Source of the DNA: Mycolicibacter sp. MU0083
GTDB lineage: Bacteria > Actinomycetota > Actinomycetes > Mycobacteriales > Mycobacteriaceae
NCBI RefSeq assembly: GCF_963378075.1
Contig: NZ_OY726394.1
Coordinates: forward strand, 3,038,001-3,102,000
Length of the DNA: 64,000 bases
Direction of reading: 5' to 3'
Position numbers and translations under genes: made by a program. Of this stretch, positions 38,205-47,242 are shown piece after piece (positions within the stretch are counted from its first letter, which is position 1; every line of letters begins with the position of its first letter). The notes under the pieces were generated by a model, which searched no databases, was not told the origin of the DNA, and was given only the letters and a program-made list of their open reading frames with translations.

Positions 38205-39500
38205 TCATGGGCTTGCCTCGATGATCAGGGGGCGCGGGACCGGCGGTGTGTCGGCGACGCCGAAGCCGCCGTCGAGTTCGGCCAGCGCGGGCGCCAGCCG
38301 CTCCGCTGTGTCGGTGTAGAGGGTGAACAGGGTCTGGCCGGCGGCCACCGGCTCGCCCGGCCGGCGGTGAATCCGCACCCCGGCCCCGTGCTGCACCCGC
38401 TCCCCCGGCTTGGCTCGGCCAGCGCCGAGGCGCCAGGCCGCCTGGGCCACCGCCATCGCGTCGATGTCGCCCATGATGCCGCCGCGATCCGCGGTCAGGG
38501 TCTCGGTGCATGCGCCCATCGGCAACGGCACGCCCAGGTCACCGCCCTGGGCGGCGACCATCGCGGTGAACCGGTCCATCGCGGTGCCGTCGCGCAGGGT
38601 CTGCGCGGGATCGATGCCGTCGATGCCGGCCAACGCCAGCATCTCGGCGGCCAGCCGCACCGTCAGGTCCACCACGTCGGCCGGTCCGCCGCCGGCCAGC
38701 ACGTCGAGCGATTCGGCGACCTCGATCGCGTTGCCGACGGTGCAGCCCAACGGCGTGCTCATGTCGGTGAGCAGCGCCCGGGTCGGAACCCCGTGAGCGG
38801 TGCCGAGCGCGATCATCCGGGCGGCCAGTTCGCGGGCGTCGTCGAGGTCCTTCATGAACGCGCCGGTACCGACCTTGACGTCGAGGACCAGGCCTTGCGT
38901 CCCCTCGGCGAGTTTCTTGCTCATCACCGAGCTGGCGATCAGTGGCAGCGAGTCGACCGTGCCGGTGATGTCGCGCAGCGCGTAGAGCTTGGCGTCGGCC
39001 GGCGCCAGCTGCCCGGCCGCGAACACCGCCGCACCGACCGTGCTCAGCTGCTCGGCGAGCCGGGCACCGGAGATCGTCACGTCGAACCCTGCGATCGATT
39101 CCAGCTTGTCCAGCGTGCCGCCGGTATGGCCCAGGCCGCGCCCCGAGGCGCTGGGCACCGCGGCACCGCAGGCCGCGACGACGGCCACCAGCGGCAACGT
39201 GATCTTGTCGCCGACGCCGCCGGTGGAGTGTTTATCGACGGTCGTCAGCGGTGCGCCGTCGCGGCGCAGCCCGGAGAAGTCGAAGCGCTCCCCGGAGTCG
39301 ATCATCGCCGCCGTCCAGCGCACCGTTTCGGCGGCGTCCATGCCGCGCAGATAGATCGCCATCAGCAGGGCCGACATCTGCTCCTCGGCGACCCGGCCCG
39401 CGGTGTAGGCCTCGATCAGCCAGTCGATGCCGGCGTCGGGCAGCCGGTGGCCGTCGCGCTTGGCGATGATCAGCGTCGGCGCGTCGAACGACTCGCTCAC
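38205..39500 (-). CDS. deoA: Thymidine phosphorylase
   Basis: A 431-residue enzyme started at a GTG that overlaps the cdd stop (GTGA). The phosphate/thymidine signature [36 protein letters not shown] and [13 protein letters not shown] are intact. It phosphorolyses thymidine and deoxyuridine to base and deoxyribose-1-phosphate. It is the central gene of the cdd-deoA-add pyrimidine/purine salvage operon. Confidence 0.96.
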   Translation of the reverse strand: MSESFDAPTLIIAKRDGHRLPDAGIDWLIEAYTAGRVAEEQMSALLMAIYLRGMDAAETVRWTAAMIDSGERFDFSGLRRDGAPLTTVDKHSTGGVGDKITLPLVAVVAACGAAVPSASGRGLGHTGGTLDKLESIAGFDVTISGARLAEQLSTVGAAVFAAGQLAPADAKLYALRDITGTVDSLPLIASSVMSKKLAEGTQGLVLDVKVGTGAFMKDLDDARELAARMIALGTAHGVPTRALLTDMSTPLGCTVGNAIEVAESLDVLAGGGPADVVDLTVRLAAEMLALAGIDGIDPAQTLRDGTAMDRFTAMVAAQGGDLGVPLPMGACTETLTADRGGIMGDIDAMAVAQAAWRLGAGRAKPGERVQHGAGVRIHRRPGEPVAAGQTLFTLYTDTAERLAPALAELDGGFGVADTPPVPRPLIIEASP

Positions 39501-39889
39501 GGCAGCGCCTCGGGACCGAACGCGTCGGGCAGCAATTCGGCCAACCGCCGCGCGCCCGCCGGGTGATCGATGAGCAGCTCGGCGCCGCCGTGTTCGAACA
39601 GCAGCTGCCGGCAGCGTCCGCACGGCATCAGCAGTTCCCCGGCGGCATTACCACACGACAGCGCCACCAGCCGTCCGCCGCCGCCGGAATACAGGCCGCA
39701 GACCACCGCACACTCCGCACACAGGGTCAGGCCATATGAGACATTTTCCACATTGCAGCCCGTGACGGTCCGGCCGTCGGCAGTCAGACCGGCGGCCCCG
39801 ACCCGCAGCCGTGAATACGGCGCGTAGGCATTGGCGGCCGCCTCTATTGCGTTGCGCCGCAACTCATCCCAATCAATTTCTGAGGACAT
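39497..39889 (-). CDS. cdd: Cytidine deaminase
   Basis: A 130-residue tetrameric-type cytidine deaminase. Zinc ligands and the catalytic acid are in LCAECAVV (Cys and Glu) and PCGRCRQLL (two Cys). NVENVSYGLTLCAE is the substrate loop. It deaminates (deoxy)cytidine to (deoxy)uridine, which deoA can use. It is the first gene of the operon and divergent from sdhC. Confidence 0.95.
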   Translation of the reverse strand: MSSEIDWDELRRNAIEAAANAYAPYSRLRVGAAGLTADGRTVTGCNVENVSYGLTLCAECAVVCGLYSGGGGRLVALSCGNAAGELLMPCGRCRQLLFEHGGAELLIDHPAGARRLAELLPDAFGPEALP

Positions 39890-40131
39890 TCAACGAATGT
39901 TCTGTCGGTCTGAACGCATCGCATCTCCTCATCGATCCGTCGTCGGCGGCCGAAAATCAGCGTAGCGTCAGCCCTCGACTACCCGCCGGTAACATATCTG
40001 CGGTCGTTTCGGACCTGTGGATGGGTTTAGAGTCCAAGCCGAGGTTTATTGATAGCGACGGCGTTGCGGGAAGACCGCACGCACGGCAAAGCCGGGCGCA
40101 GCGGGCTGCTGCAGAAAATTTGGAGGCGTTG

Positions 40132-40563
40132 ATGACGGCGACATCCGCCGATTCGGCGACGCCGGGAACGCGGACGAATGCGCCGCGAAACCGGCGGCAG
40201 AGTCTGTACAAGGGCGATCCGGGAATGTGGGCGTTCGCGCTGCACCGGATCACCGGGGCGGCCATTTTCTTCTTCCTGTTCGTGCACGTCCTCGACACGG
40301 CCCTGATGCGGGTGAGCCCGCAGGCCTACGACCAGGTGATCGGCACCTACAAGACCCCGCTGGTGGGTCTGATGGAACTGGGCCTGGTGGCGGCCGTGCT
40401 GTTCCACGGCCTCAACGGCGTCCGGTTGATCCTGATCGACTTCTGGTGGCAGGGCACCCGCTACCAGCGCCAGATGCTGGTGGCCGTCGGCGCCATCTGG
40501 CTGGTGGTGATGGTTCCGGTGCTGGTTCGGATCGGCATGCACATGGCGGAGCGATTTCTATGA
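40132..40563 (+). CDS. sdhC: Succinate dehydrogenase cytochrome b556 subunit
   Basis: A 143-residue membrane anchor with a TGGAGG ribosome site. Three helices lie after a 30-residue polar N-terminus. GMWAFALHRITGAAIFFFLF includes the conserved quinone-site region, and LFHGLNGVRLIL contains the haem-ligand histidine typical of SdhC. It overlaps sdhD by 4 bp (ATGA). The 240-bp divergent gap with cdd should carry the sdh promoter. Confidence 0.93.
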   Translation: MTATSADSATPGTRTNAPRNRRQSLYKGDPGMWAFALHRITGAAIFFFLFVHVLDTALMRVSPQAYDQVIGTYKTPLVGLMELGLVAAVLFHGLNGVRLILIDFWWQGTRYQRQMLVAVGAIWLVVMVPVLVRIGMHMAERFL

Positions 40564-41024
40564 CCACACCTAACGTCCAAGGCAGCCGGGGCCCGATCGC
40601 CCCGATCATCGCCACCGACCGGGACCGGCCCGCCGGCCTCGGCGACCCCCGCGCCCCGCAGCGGCACAACGGGATGCCCAACTTCGAGAAGTACACCTGG
40701 ATGTTCATGCGGTTCTCCGGCGCCGTACTGATCTTCCTGGTGCTCGGGCACCTGTTCGTCATGCTGATGATGGAAGACGGCGTGTACCGCATCGACTTCA
40801 ACTACGTGGCGCAGCGCTGGCACCACCCCTACTGGCAGATCTGGGATCTGTGCCTGCTGTGGCTGGCCGAACTGCACGGCGCCAACGGCCTGCGCACGAT
40901 CATCGGCGACTACACCCGCACCGCCCGCAGCCGGTTCTGGCTGACGACGCTGCTGGTGGTGTCGGTGATCTTCACACTGATGCTGGGCAGCTACGTGCTG
41001 CTGAGCTTCGACGCGACAATTTGA
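40560..41024 (+). CDS. sdhD: Succinate dehydrogenase hydrophobic anchor subunit
   Basis: A 154-residue anchor subunit with three helices after a polar 45-residue N-terminus. ELHGANGLRTIIGDY carries the conserved histidine of the haem/quinone region. With SdhC it anchors SdhA/SdhB and reduces menaquinone. Confidence 0.92.
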   Translation: MTTPNVQGSRGPIAPIIATDRDRPAGLGDPRAPQRHNGMPNFEKYTWMFMRFSGAVLIFLVLGHLFVMLMMEDGVYRIDFNYVAQRWHHPYWQIWDLCLLWLAELHGANGLRTIIGDYTRTARSRFWLTTLLVVSVIFTLMLGSYVLLSFDATI

Positions 41025-41057
41025 CGGCAAATTCGGTAGCGAACGGGTGATATCGCG

Positions 41058-42812
41058 GTGATTCAAGAACATCGATACGACGTGGTGATCGTCGGTGCCG
41101 GCGGCGCCGGGATGCGCGCGGCCGTCGAGGCGGCCCCGCGGGCTCGCACCGCGGTGCTGACCAAGCTCTACCCGACCCGCAGCCACACCGGCGCGGCGCA
41201 GGGCGGCATGTGCGCGGCACTGGCCAACGTCGAAGACGACAACTGGGAGTGGCACGCCTTCGACACCGTCAAGGGCGGCGACTACCTGGCCGACCAGGAC
41301 GCCGTGGAGATCATGGCCAAGGAGGCCATCGACGCGGTGCTGGACCTGGAGAACATGGGTATGCCGTTCTCCCGGACCCCGGAAGGCCGGATCGACCAGC
41401 GCCGGTTCGGCGGGCACACCCGCGACCACGGCAAGGCCCCGGTGCGCCGCGCCTGCTACGCCGCGGACCGCACCGGCCACATGATCCTGCAGACCCTGTA
41501 CCAAAACTGCGTCAAGCACGGCGTGGAGTTCTTCAACGAGTTCTACGTGCTGGACCTGGTGCTCACCGAGACCCCGAGCGGTCCGGTCGCCACCGGCGTG
41601 GTGGCCTACGAGCTGTCCACCGGTGACATCCACGTCTTCCACGCCAAGGCGATCGTGTTCGCCACCGGCGGGTCGGGCCGGATGTTCAAGACGACCTCCA
41701 ACGCCCACACCCTGACCGGTGACGGCATGGGCGTGGTGTTCCGCAAGGGCCTGCCGCTGGAGGACATGGAATTCCACCAGTTCCACCCGACCGGCCTGGC
41801 CGGCCTGGGCATCCTGATCTCCGAAGCCGTGCGCGGCGAGGGCGGCCGGTTGCTCAACGCCGACGGCGAACGGTTCATGGAGCGCTACGCCCCGACGATC
41901 GTCGACCTGGCCCCACGTGACATCGTGGCCCGTTCCATGGTGCTCGAGGTGCTCGAGGGCCGCGGCGCCGGACCGAACAAGGACTACGTCTACATCGACG
42001 TGCGGCACCTCGGCGAGGAAGTGCTCGAGGAGAAGCTGCCCGACATCACCGAGTTCGCCCGCACCTACCTGGGCGTGGACCCGGTCAAGGAACTGGTGCC
42101 CGTCTACCCGACCTGCCACTACGCGATGGGCGGCATCCCGACCACCAACACCGGGCAGGTGCTGCGCGACAACACCAACACCGTGCCGGGCCTGTTCGCC
42201 GCCGGCGAGTGCGCCTGCGTGTCGGTGCACGGCGCCAACCGGTTGGGCACCAACTCGCTGCTGGACATCAACGTGTTCGGCCGGCGGGCCGGTATCGCCG
42301 CGGCCGAATACGCCAACTCGCACGAGTTCGTCGAGATGCCGGAGAACCCGGCCGGCATGGTGACCGACTGGGTGTCGGACATCCTGTCCGAGCACGGCAA
42401 CGAGCGCGTCGCCGACATCCGCGGCGCCCTGCAGCAGTCGATGGACAACAACGCCGCGGTGTTCCGCACCGAGAAGACCCTCAAGCAGGCGCTGAGCGAC
42501 ATCCACGCGCTCAAGGAGCGCTACGCCCGCATCACCGTGCACGACAAGGGCAAGCGTTTCAACTCCGACCTGCTCGAGGCGATCGAACTCGGCTTCCTGC
42601 TGGAACTGGCCGAGGTCACCGTGCTCGGTGCCCTCAACCGCAAGGAATCCCGTGGCGGTCACGCCCGCGAGGACTACCCCAACCGGGACGACGCCAACTA
42701 CATGCGCCACACCATGGCCTACAAGCAGGGCACCGACCTGATCTCCGAGATCCGGCTGGACTACAAGCCGGTGGTGCAGACCCGCTACGAACCGAAGGAA
42801 CGGAAGTACTGA
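41058..42812 (+). CDS. sdhA: Succinate dehydrogenase flavoprotein subunit
   Basis: A 584-residue flavoprotein, starting with GTG. FAD binding is YDVVIVGAGGAGMRAAVEA; RSHTGAAQGGMCAAL contains the histidine that covalently binds FAD; HQFHPTG and RRFGGHTRDHGK belong to the active site. It oxidises succinate to fumarate. The stop overlaps the sdhB start (TGATG). Confidence 0.97.
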   Translation: MIQEHRYDVVIVGAGGAGMRAAVEAAPRARTAVLTKLYPTRSHTGAAQGGMCAALANVEDDNWEWHAFDTVKGGDYLADQDAVEIMAKEAIDAVLDLENMGMPFSRTPEGRIDQRRFGGHTRDHGKAPVRRACYAADRTGHMILQTLYQNCVKHGVEFFNEFYVLDLVLTETPSGPVATGVVAYELSTGDIHVFHAKAIVFATGGSGRMFKTTSNAHTLTGDGMGVVFRKGLPLEDMEFHQFHPTGLAGLGILISEAVRGEGGRLLNADGERFMERYAPTIVDLAPRDIVARSMVLEVLEGRGAGPNKDYVYIDVRHLGEEVLEEKLPDITEFARTYLGVDPVKELVPVYPTCHYAMGGIPTTNTGQVLRDNTNTVPGLFAAGECACVSVHGANRLGTNSLLDINVFGRRAGIAAAEYANSHEFVEMPENPAGMVTDWVSDILSEHGNERVADIRGALQQSMDNNAAVFRTEKTLKQALSDIHALKERYARITVHDKGKRFNSDLLEAIELGFLLELAEVTVLGALNRKESRGGHAREDYPNRDDANYMRHTMAYKQGTDLISEIRLDYKPVVQTRYEPKERKY

Positions 42813-43681
42813 TGTCCTCCTCAGCTGACTCGGGTTGCTGCTCGTCCGAGGGCGGTTGCTGCTCGCCTGGGCCGTCGAGCACGGCCCCGGCGGCGCTGGT
42901 CGACAACGCCCCCGCCGGTGACCCGCCACTGCCCCCGGTCCCCGAGGGCGCGCACATGGTCACCCTCAAGATCGCCCGGTACAACCCGGACAACCCCGAC
43001 CAGTACGCGGCCACCGGCGGCTGGCAGAGCTTCCGGGTGCCGGCACTGCCCAGCGACCGGCTGCTGAACCTGCTGATCTACGTCAAGAGCTACCTGGACG
43101 GCTCGCTGACGTTCCGCCGATCCTGCGCGCACGGTGTGTGCGGTTCCGACGGTGTGCGGGTCAACGGCAACAACAAGCTGGCCTGCAAGCTGCTGATGCG
43201 CGACGTGCTGCCCAAGAAGCCGGGCAAGGAGGTCACGCTGACCATCGAGCCGCTGCGCGGCCTGCCGGTGGAAAAAGACCTCATCGTCGACATGGAACCG
43301 TTCCTGGACGCCTACAAGGCGATCAAGCCGTACCTGATCACCTCCGGCAACCATCCCACCAAGGAATACATCCAGAGCCAGAGCGACCGGCACCGCTACG
43401 ACGACACCACCAAGTGCATCCTGTGCGCCATCTGCACCACGAGCTGCCCGGTGTACTGGAGCGAGGGCGCCTACTTCGGTCCGGCCGCGATCGTCAACGC
43501 CCACCGGTTCATCTTCGACAGCCGTGACGAGGGTGCCGCGGAGCGTCTGGACATCCTCAACGAGGTCGACGGGGTGTGGCGTTGCCGCACCACGTTCAAC
43601 TGCACCGATGCCTGCCCGCGTGGCATCGAGATCACCAAGGCGATCCAGGAGGTGAAGCGGGCCCTGATGTTCGCCCGCTGA
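42812..43681 (+). CDS. sdhB: Succinate dehydrogenase iron-sulfur subunit with Cys-rich N-terminal extension
   Basis: A 289-residue subunit. The [2Fe-2S] site is CAHGVCGSDG...C (Asp replaces the third Cys, as in E. coli SdhB). The [4Fe-4S] and [3Fe-4S] sites are CILCAICTTSCPVYW and CRTTFNCTDACPRG. Before the conserved PPVPEGAHMVTLKIARYNPD region there is an unusual ~40-residue extension with CC pairs at 9-10 and 16-17, rich in Ser, Gly and Ala. The start overlaps the sdhA stop and no other good start precedes the conserved region. A terminator follows. Confidence 0.95.
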   Translation: MSSSADSGCCSSEGGCCSPGPSSTAPAALVDNAPAGDPPLPPVPEGAHMVTLKIARYNPDNPDQYAATGGWQSFRVPALPSDRLLNLLIYVKSYLDGSLTFRRSCAHGVCGSDGVRVNGNNKLACKLLMRDVLPKKPGKEVTLTIEPLRGLPVEKDLIVDMEPFLDAYKAIKPYLITSGNHPTKEYIQSQSDRHRYDDTTKCILCAICTTSCPVYWSEGAYFGPAAIVNAHRFIFDSRDEGAAERLDILNEVDGVWRCRTTFNCTDACPRGIEITKAIQEVKRALMFAR

Positions 43682-43710
43682 TCTTCTGCGCGGTTGTGCC
43701 CGCAAGCAGT

Positions 43711-43752
43711 CACCGAAGCCCACATTCGCGCCAGGCGATGGGGGCTTCGGTG
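43711..43752 (+). terminator. Terminator of the sdhCDAB operon
   Basis: CACCGAAGCCC (43711-43721) and GGGCTTCGGTG (43742-43752) form a perfect 11-bp stem with a 20-base loop, 30 bp after sdhB. Confidence 0.6.
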
Positions 43753-43784
43753 TCTGCTCGGCAGCGTCGTGATAGGACTCTGGG

Positions 43785-44579
43785 ATGCACTGGTACACCG
43801 GCGACACCGTTTTCGACACCGTCCTGACCGCGGCATTCGCCTTCGCGGCATTCGTGATCATCGGCGGGTTCTTCGGGCAGAGCTCCTACGGCCGGTTCTC
43901 GACGACCAAGCTCGGCCTGAACCTCAATCCGAAGTTCGGCTGGTGGCTGATGGAGATCCCGGCGACGGTGGTGTTCCTGGCGGCCTACCTGTGCGGGCCG
44001 CACCGTTTCGAGCCGACATCGCTGGTGCTGGCCGGGATCTGGGCGCTGCACTACGCCAACCGCGGCTGGTTCTTCCCGCTGGCCATCCGCCAGGTGCCCG
44101 GCAAGCGCAGCACGTTCAACATCTCGGTGGTGGTGATGGGCATGCTCGTCACCTCCATGCACGGCTTCCTCAACGGCGCCCTGTTCAGCCACGACTACTT
44201 CGGCCTCTACCACGGCACCGAGTGGCTGACCGACCCGCGGTTCCTGATCGGCCTGGCGGTCTACCTGTGCGGGTTCGCGCTGATCGTGAACTCCGAGTCG
44301 ATCGTGCGCAACCTGCGCGACAAGAACAACCCGGGCGGCGCGGAGTACAAGATTCCGTTCGGCGGCGGCTACCGGTTCGTCACCAGCCCCGCCTATCTGG
44401 GCGAGATGACGGCGTGGGCGGGCTTCGCGATCCTGACCTGGGCGCTGCCCGGGGTCGCCATCCTGCTGATCACCGCCGGCAACCTGATCCCCCGCGCCCT
44501 GGGCACCCACAAGTGGTACCAGGAGAAGTTCGTCGACTACCCGACCGACCGCAAGGCGCTGGTTCCGTTCCTGATCTGA
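43785..44579 (+). CDS. 3-oxo-5-alpha-steroid 4-dehydrogenase family membrane protein
   Basis: A 264-residue polytopic protein with six to seven helices. The C-terminal half carries the steroid 5-alpha-reductase family pattern: NNPGGAEYKIPFGGGYRFV, TSPAYLGEMTAWAGFAILT and GTHKWYQEKFVDYP. The family reduces Delta4-3-oxosteroids with NADPH; a sterol-catabolic or lipid substrate is plausible in mycobacteria. The cofactor-binding loop is intact. It is followed by a dispersed repeat. Confidence 0.85.
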   Translation: MHWYTGDTVFDTVLTAAFAFAAFVIIGGFFGQSSYGRFSTTKLGLNLNPKFGWWLMEIPATVVFLAAYLCGPHRFEPTSLVLAGIWALHYANRGWFFPLAIRQVPGKRSTFNISVVVMGMLVTSMHGFLNGALFSHDYFGLYHGTEWLTDPRFLIGLAVYLCGFALIVNSESIVRNLRDKNNPGGAEYKIPFGGGYRFVTSPAYLGEMTAWAGFAILTWALPGVAILLITAGNLIPRALGTHKWYQEKFVDYPTDRKALVPFLI

Positions 44580-44599
44580 GGCGCGCCCGCTCCGGTGCT

Positions 44600-44666
44600 G
44601 CGAGCGTGCACGGTTGTACGGCCAGCGCGGCGTGTCGCCGAGCAGACACGCTCGCTCGCGCAAAAA
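44600..44666 (+). repeat. Dispersed palindromic repeat, copy A
   Basis: Arms GCGAGCGTG (44600-44608) and CACGCTCGC (44647-44655) are perfect inverted repeats. The element has the same internal layout as copies B and C (GTTGTACGG, then CGGCGTGTCG, then CAGACACGC). It sits just upstream of the CMD promoter. Confidence 0.7.
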
Positions 44667-44675
44667 CTAAAAAGC

Positions 44676-44702
44676 CGTCACGAGTCGGCGGCCCGGTTCG
44701 TC
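44676..44702 (+). promoter_or_regulatory. ECF41-like promoter for the CMD gene
   Basis: CGTCACG (44676-44682), a 16-base spacer and CGTC (44699-44702) match the ECF41 pattern TGTCACA/CGTC at 5 of 7 and 4 of 4 positions. The ATG is 9 bases past the -10, so the mRNA would be nearly leaderless. The adjacent sigJ would be the natural activator. Confidence 0.6.
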
Positions 44703-44710
44703 TAACGGGT

Positions 44711-45286
44711 ATGACTACTTCCACACGTATCGAACCGCTGTCCCCCGCCGAGGCCAACCCGCTGGTGCGGACCATGTACCGCTACACCAGGCGGCGCTTC
44801 GGTGAGGTCCCCGAACCGTTCACCGTGATCGCCCACCATCCGCGCCTGCTGATGGCCACCGCCGTGCACGAGGGCCTGGTGCAGTCGGCGTCGCGCACGC
44901 TGCCCGCCGGGGTACGCGACCTGGCGGTGTTCTGGACCGCGCGCACCATCGGCTGCTCCTGGTGCGTGGACTTCGGCGCCATGCTGTCGCGACTGGAGGG
45001 CCTGGACGTCGAGCGCCTCACCGAGATCGACGACTATGCGACCTCGCCGCGCTTCACCGACGACGAGCGGGCCGCGATCGACTACGCCGACGCGGTCACC
45101 ACCGACCCGCACCGCGTCACCGACGAGCAGGTCGCCGATCTGCGGCGCCGCTTCGGTGACGACGGCGTCGTCGAACTGACCTACCAGATCGGGATCGAGA
45201 ACATGCGGGCCCGGATGTACTCGGCGCTGGGCATCACCGAGCAGGGCTTCAGCTCCGGCGACGCCTGCCGGGTGCCGTGGGCTTAG
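44711..45286 (+). CDS. Carboxymuconolactone decarboxylase family protein (AhpD-like)
   Basis: A 191-residue helical CMD/AhpD-family protein with the redox pair in ARTIGCSWCVDFG (CxxC). Such proteins often work as thiol peroxidase or alkylhydroperoxidase partners and are the usual conserved neighbour of ECF41 sigma factors. It is convergent with sigJ and their stops overlap by 4 bp. A possible ECF41-type promoter precedes it. Confidence 0.88.
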   Translation: MTTSTRIEPLSPAEANPLVRTMYRYTRRRFGEVPEPFTVIAHHPRLLMATAVHEGLVQSASRTLPAGVRDLAVFWTARTIGCSWCVDFGAMLSRLEGLDVERLTEIDDYATSPRFTDDERAAIDYADAVTTDPHRVTDEQVADLRRRFGDDGVVELTYQIGIENMRARMYSALGITEQGFSSGDACRVPWA

Positions 45287-46179
45287 CCGGACCGCAGCGG
45301 TGAGCCGGTGAACTTGTCCGGGTTGGCGATGTCCCAGATCGCCACCACCAGTCCGTCGCGCACGCTCATCGCGGTGACCCGCGGCAGCAGCGCGGGATAG
45401 CCGTCGGCCTCGGGTGCGCCGGGGGTATAGGCGCCGAGGTCGCCGTTGACCAACGCCGGCCGGTTGGTGGTCACCAGCACCGGGCCGTAGCGTCGCGCCA
45501 GGCCGAGCAGGAACCGCGCCACCTTCTGCGGGCCGACGATGACCCGCGCGGCGGTCGGCGCCCGGCGGTTCGAGTCACCGGTGAAGGTGACGTCGGGATG
45601 CAGCAGCGCCACCACCGCGGCCAGATCCCCGGTCGCCATCGCCGCCATCAGGGCGCCGACGGCCTCGTCGTGGCCCGGATCGGGGTGGGGTGCGGGATCG
45701 GCGGCGACGGCCTTGCGGGCCCGCGACGCCAACTGGCGGGCGGCCGCCTCGGTGGTGTCGAGCACCGCGGCCACTTCACCGAACGGCACCGCGAACCCGT
45801 CGTGCAGCACGAAGGCCACCCGCTGATCGGGAGTCAGCCGCTCCAGCACCACCATCGCGGCGTACCGGGCGTCCTCACCGGCCACCACCGCGGCCAGCGG
45901 GTCGTCGTCGAACCCGGTCACCACCGGCTCGGGCAGCCACTCCCCGACATAGGACTCGCGGCGCCGCGCCGCCGACCGCAGCCGGTCCAGACCGAGCCGG
46001 CTGACCACCGTGGTCAGCCAGGCCCGCGGGTCGCGAATCTGATCACGCTCGGCGGCGGCGAAGCGCATCCAGGCGTCCTGCACGATGTCCTCGGCGTCGG
46101 CGAAGACCCCGGTGAGCCGGTAGGCCACCGCCAGCAGATGCGGCCGCAACGCCTCGAAGTCCTCCACCGCCGCCGTCAT
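45283..46179 (-). CDS. sigJ: ECF sigma factor SigJ (ECF41-type, with SnoaL-like C-terminal domain)
   Basis: A 298-residue extracytoplasmic-function sigma factor. Region 2 is AYRLTGVFADAEDIVQDAWM, region 4 includes ERLTPDQRVAFVLHDGFAVP and the HTH. A WLPEP linker motif and a C-terminal ~100-residue SnoaL-like domain (LLHPDVTFTGDSN...) are typical of ECF41 factors, in which the extension controls activity in place of a separate anti-sigma. Sequence and position upstream of dacB1 match M. tuberculosis SigJ (Rv3328c), from memory. Confidence 0.92.
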   Translation of the reverse strand: MTAAVEDFEALRPHLLAVAYRLTGVFADAEDIVQDAWMRFAAAERDQIRDPRAWLTTVVSRLGLDRLRSAARRRESYVGEWLPEPVVTGFDDDPLAAVVAGEDARYAAMVVLERLTPDQRVAFVLHDGFAVPFGEVAAVLDTTEAAARQLASRARKAVAADPAPHPDPGHDEAVGALMAAMATGDLAAVVALLHPDVTFTGDSNRRAPTAARVIVGPQKVARFLLGLARRYGPVLVTTNRPALVNGDLGAYTPGAPEADGYPALLPRVTAMSVRDGLVVAIWDIANPDKFTGSPLRSG

Positions 46180-46222
46180 CGCCCCAGCCTAAGCCTGTAT
46201 CGGGTGCCGCCGGTCGGACACA

Positions 46223-47230
46223 ATGGCAGCCATGCCCAAGCCACCCATCGCCCCGGTCCGCTGGCAGCCTCCCGGGTCCCGGCCGCTGCCCGATCCCGAC
46301 CCCACTCCGGCGCTGACCGTCGTCGACGTACCCGGGCGCGCCCCCGAGGACGTCGTCGTCGCCGCGGACGGCGCCATCTGGACCGGCGTCGAGGACGGCC
46401 GGATCATCCGGGTCGATCCCGACGGCGCGAACCCGCGGGTGATGACCGACACCGGTGGCCGGCCACTCGGATTGGCCTTCACCGGCGACGGCGCGCTGCT
46501 GATCTGCGACAGTCACCGTGGCCTGCTGCGCTACGACCCGGCCACCGGGAAGTTGCAGACCCTGGTGAGCGACGTGGCCGGACAACCGCTGCGGTTCTGC
46601 TCCAACGCCGTCGAGGCCGCCGACGGGTCGGTCTATTTCACCGAATCCACCAGCCGGTTTCACTACGAGCACTACAAGGGGTCGGTGATCGAGGCGCTCG
46701 GCAGCGGGTCGCTGTTGCGGCTGAGCCCCGACGGCACCGTGCAGGTGCTGGCCGACGGTCTGCACTTCGCCAACGGCGTGACGTTGACCGCCGACGAGTC
46801 GGCGGTGGTGTTCGCCGAGAGCACCGGGCGCCGGTTGTCCAAGTATTGGCTGACCGGGCCGCGGGCGGGATCGATCACGGCGCTGGTCGAGGAGTTGCCC
46901 GGACACCCGGACAACATCTCCACCGGACCCGACGGCCGGATCTGGGTGGCGATGGTCTCCGATCGCAATGCGCTGGTGGACTGGTTGAGCCCGCGGGCCC
47001 CGGTGCTGCGGCGACTGTTGTGGCGGCTGCTGCCCTACCGCTGGCTGCCCGAACCGACATCGGTGGTGTGGGTGGTGGGCTTCGACGCCGACGACGGGCG
47101 GGTGCTGTCCCAGTTCCGTACCGAACATCCCGCGTTCGGCCTGGCCACCGGTGTGGTCGAGTCCGCGGGCCGGCTGTGGATGGGCCGCATCTCCGGGCCG
47201 GGTCTGGCGTATTTCGAGCTGCCCCGATAG
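46223..47230 (+). CDS. SMP-30/gluconolactonase or strictosidine-synthase-like beta-propeller protein
   Basis: A 335-residue six-bladed propeller. Phrases such as GRAPEDVVVAADGAIWTG, PLGLAFTGDGALLICD, SNAVEAADGSVYFTEST and HPDNISTGPDGRIWVAM mark the blades, with metal-ligand residues Glu, Asn and Asp. Members act on lactones or are strictosidine-synthase-like. No signal peptide is evident. Two starts (46223 and 46232) are possible. Only 43 bp separate it from the divergent sigJ. Confidence 0.8.
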   Translation: MAAMPKPPIAPVRWQPPGSRPLPDPDPTPALTVVDVPGRAPEDVVVAADGAIWTGVEDGRIIRVDPDGANPRVMTDTGGRPLGLAFTGDGALLICDSHRGLLRYDPATGKLQTLVSDVAGQPLRFCSNAVEAADGSVYFTESTSRFHYEHYKGSVIEALGSGSLLRLSPDGTVQVLADGLHFANGVTLTADESAVVFAESTGRRLSKYWLTGPRAGSITALVEELPGHPDNISTGPDGRIWVAMVSDRNALVDWLSPRAPVLRRLLWRLLPYRWLPEPTSVVWVVGFDADDGRVLSQFRTEHPAFGLATGVVESAGRLWMGRISGPGLAYFELPR

Positions 47231-47242
47231 CTAGCGCTTGAT

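Noticed and set aside
40461..42929. 822-codon minus-strand frame
   Set aside because: It is antisense to sdhD and sdhA, both certain.
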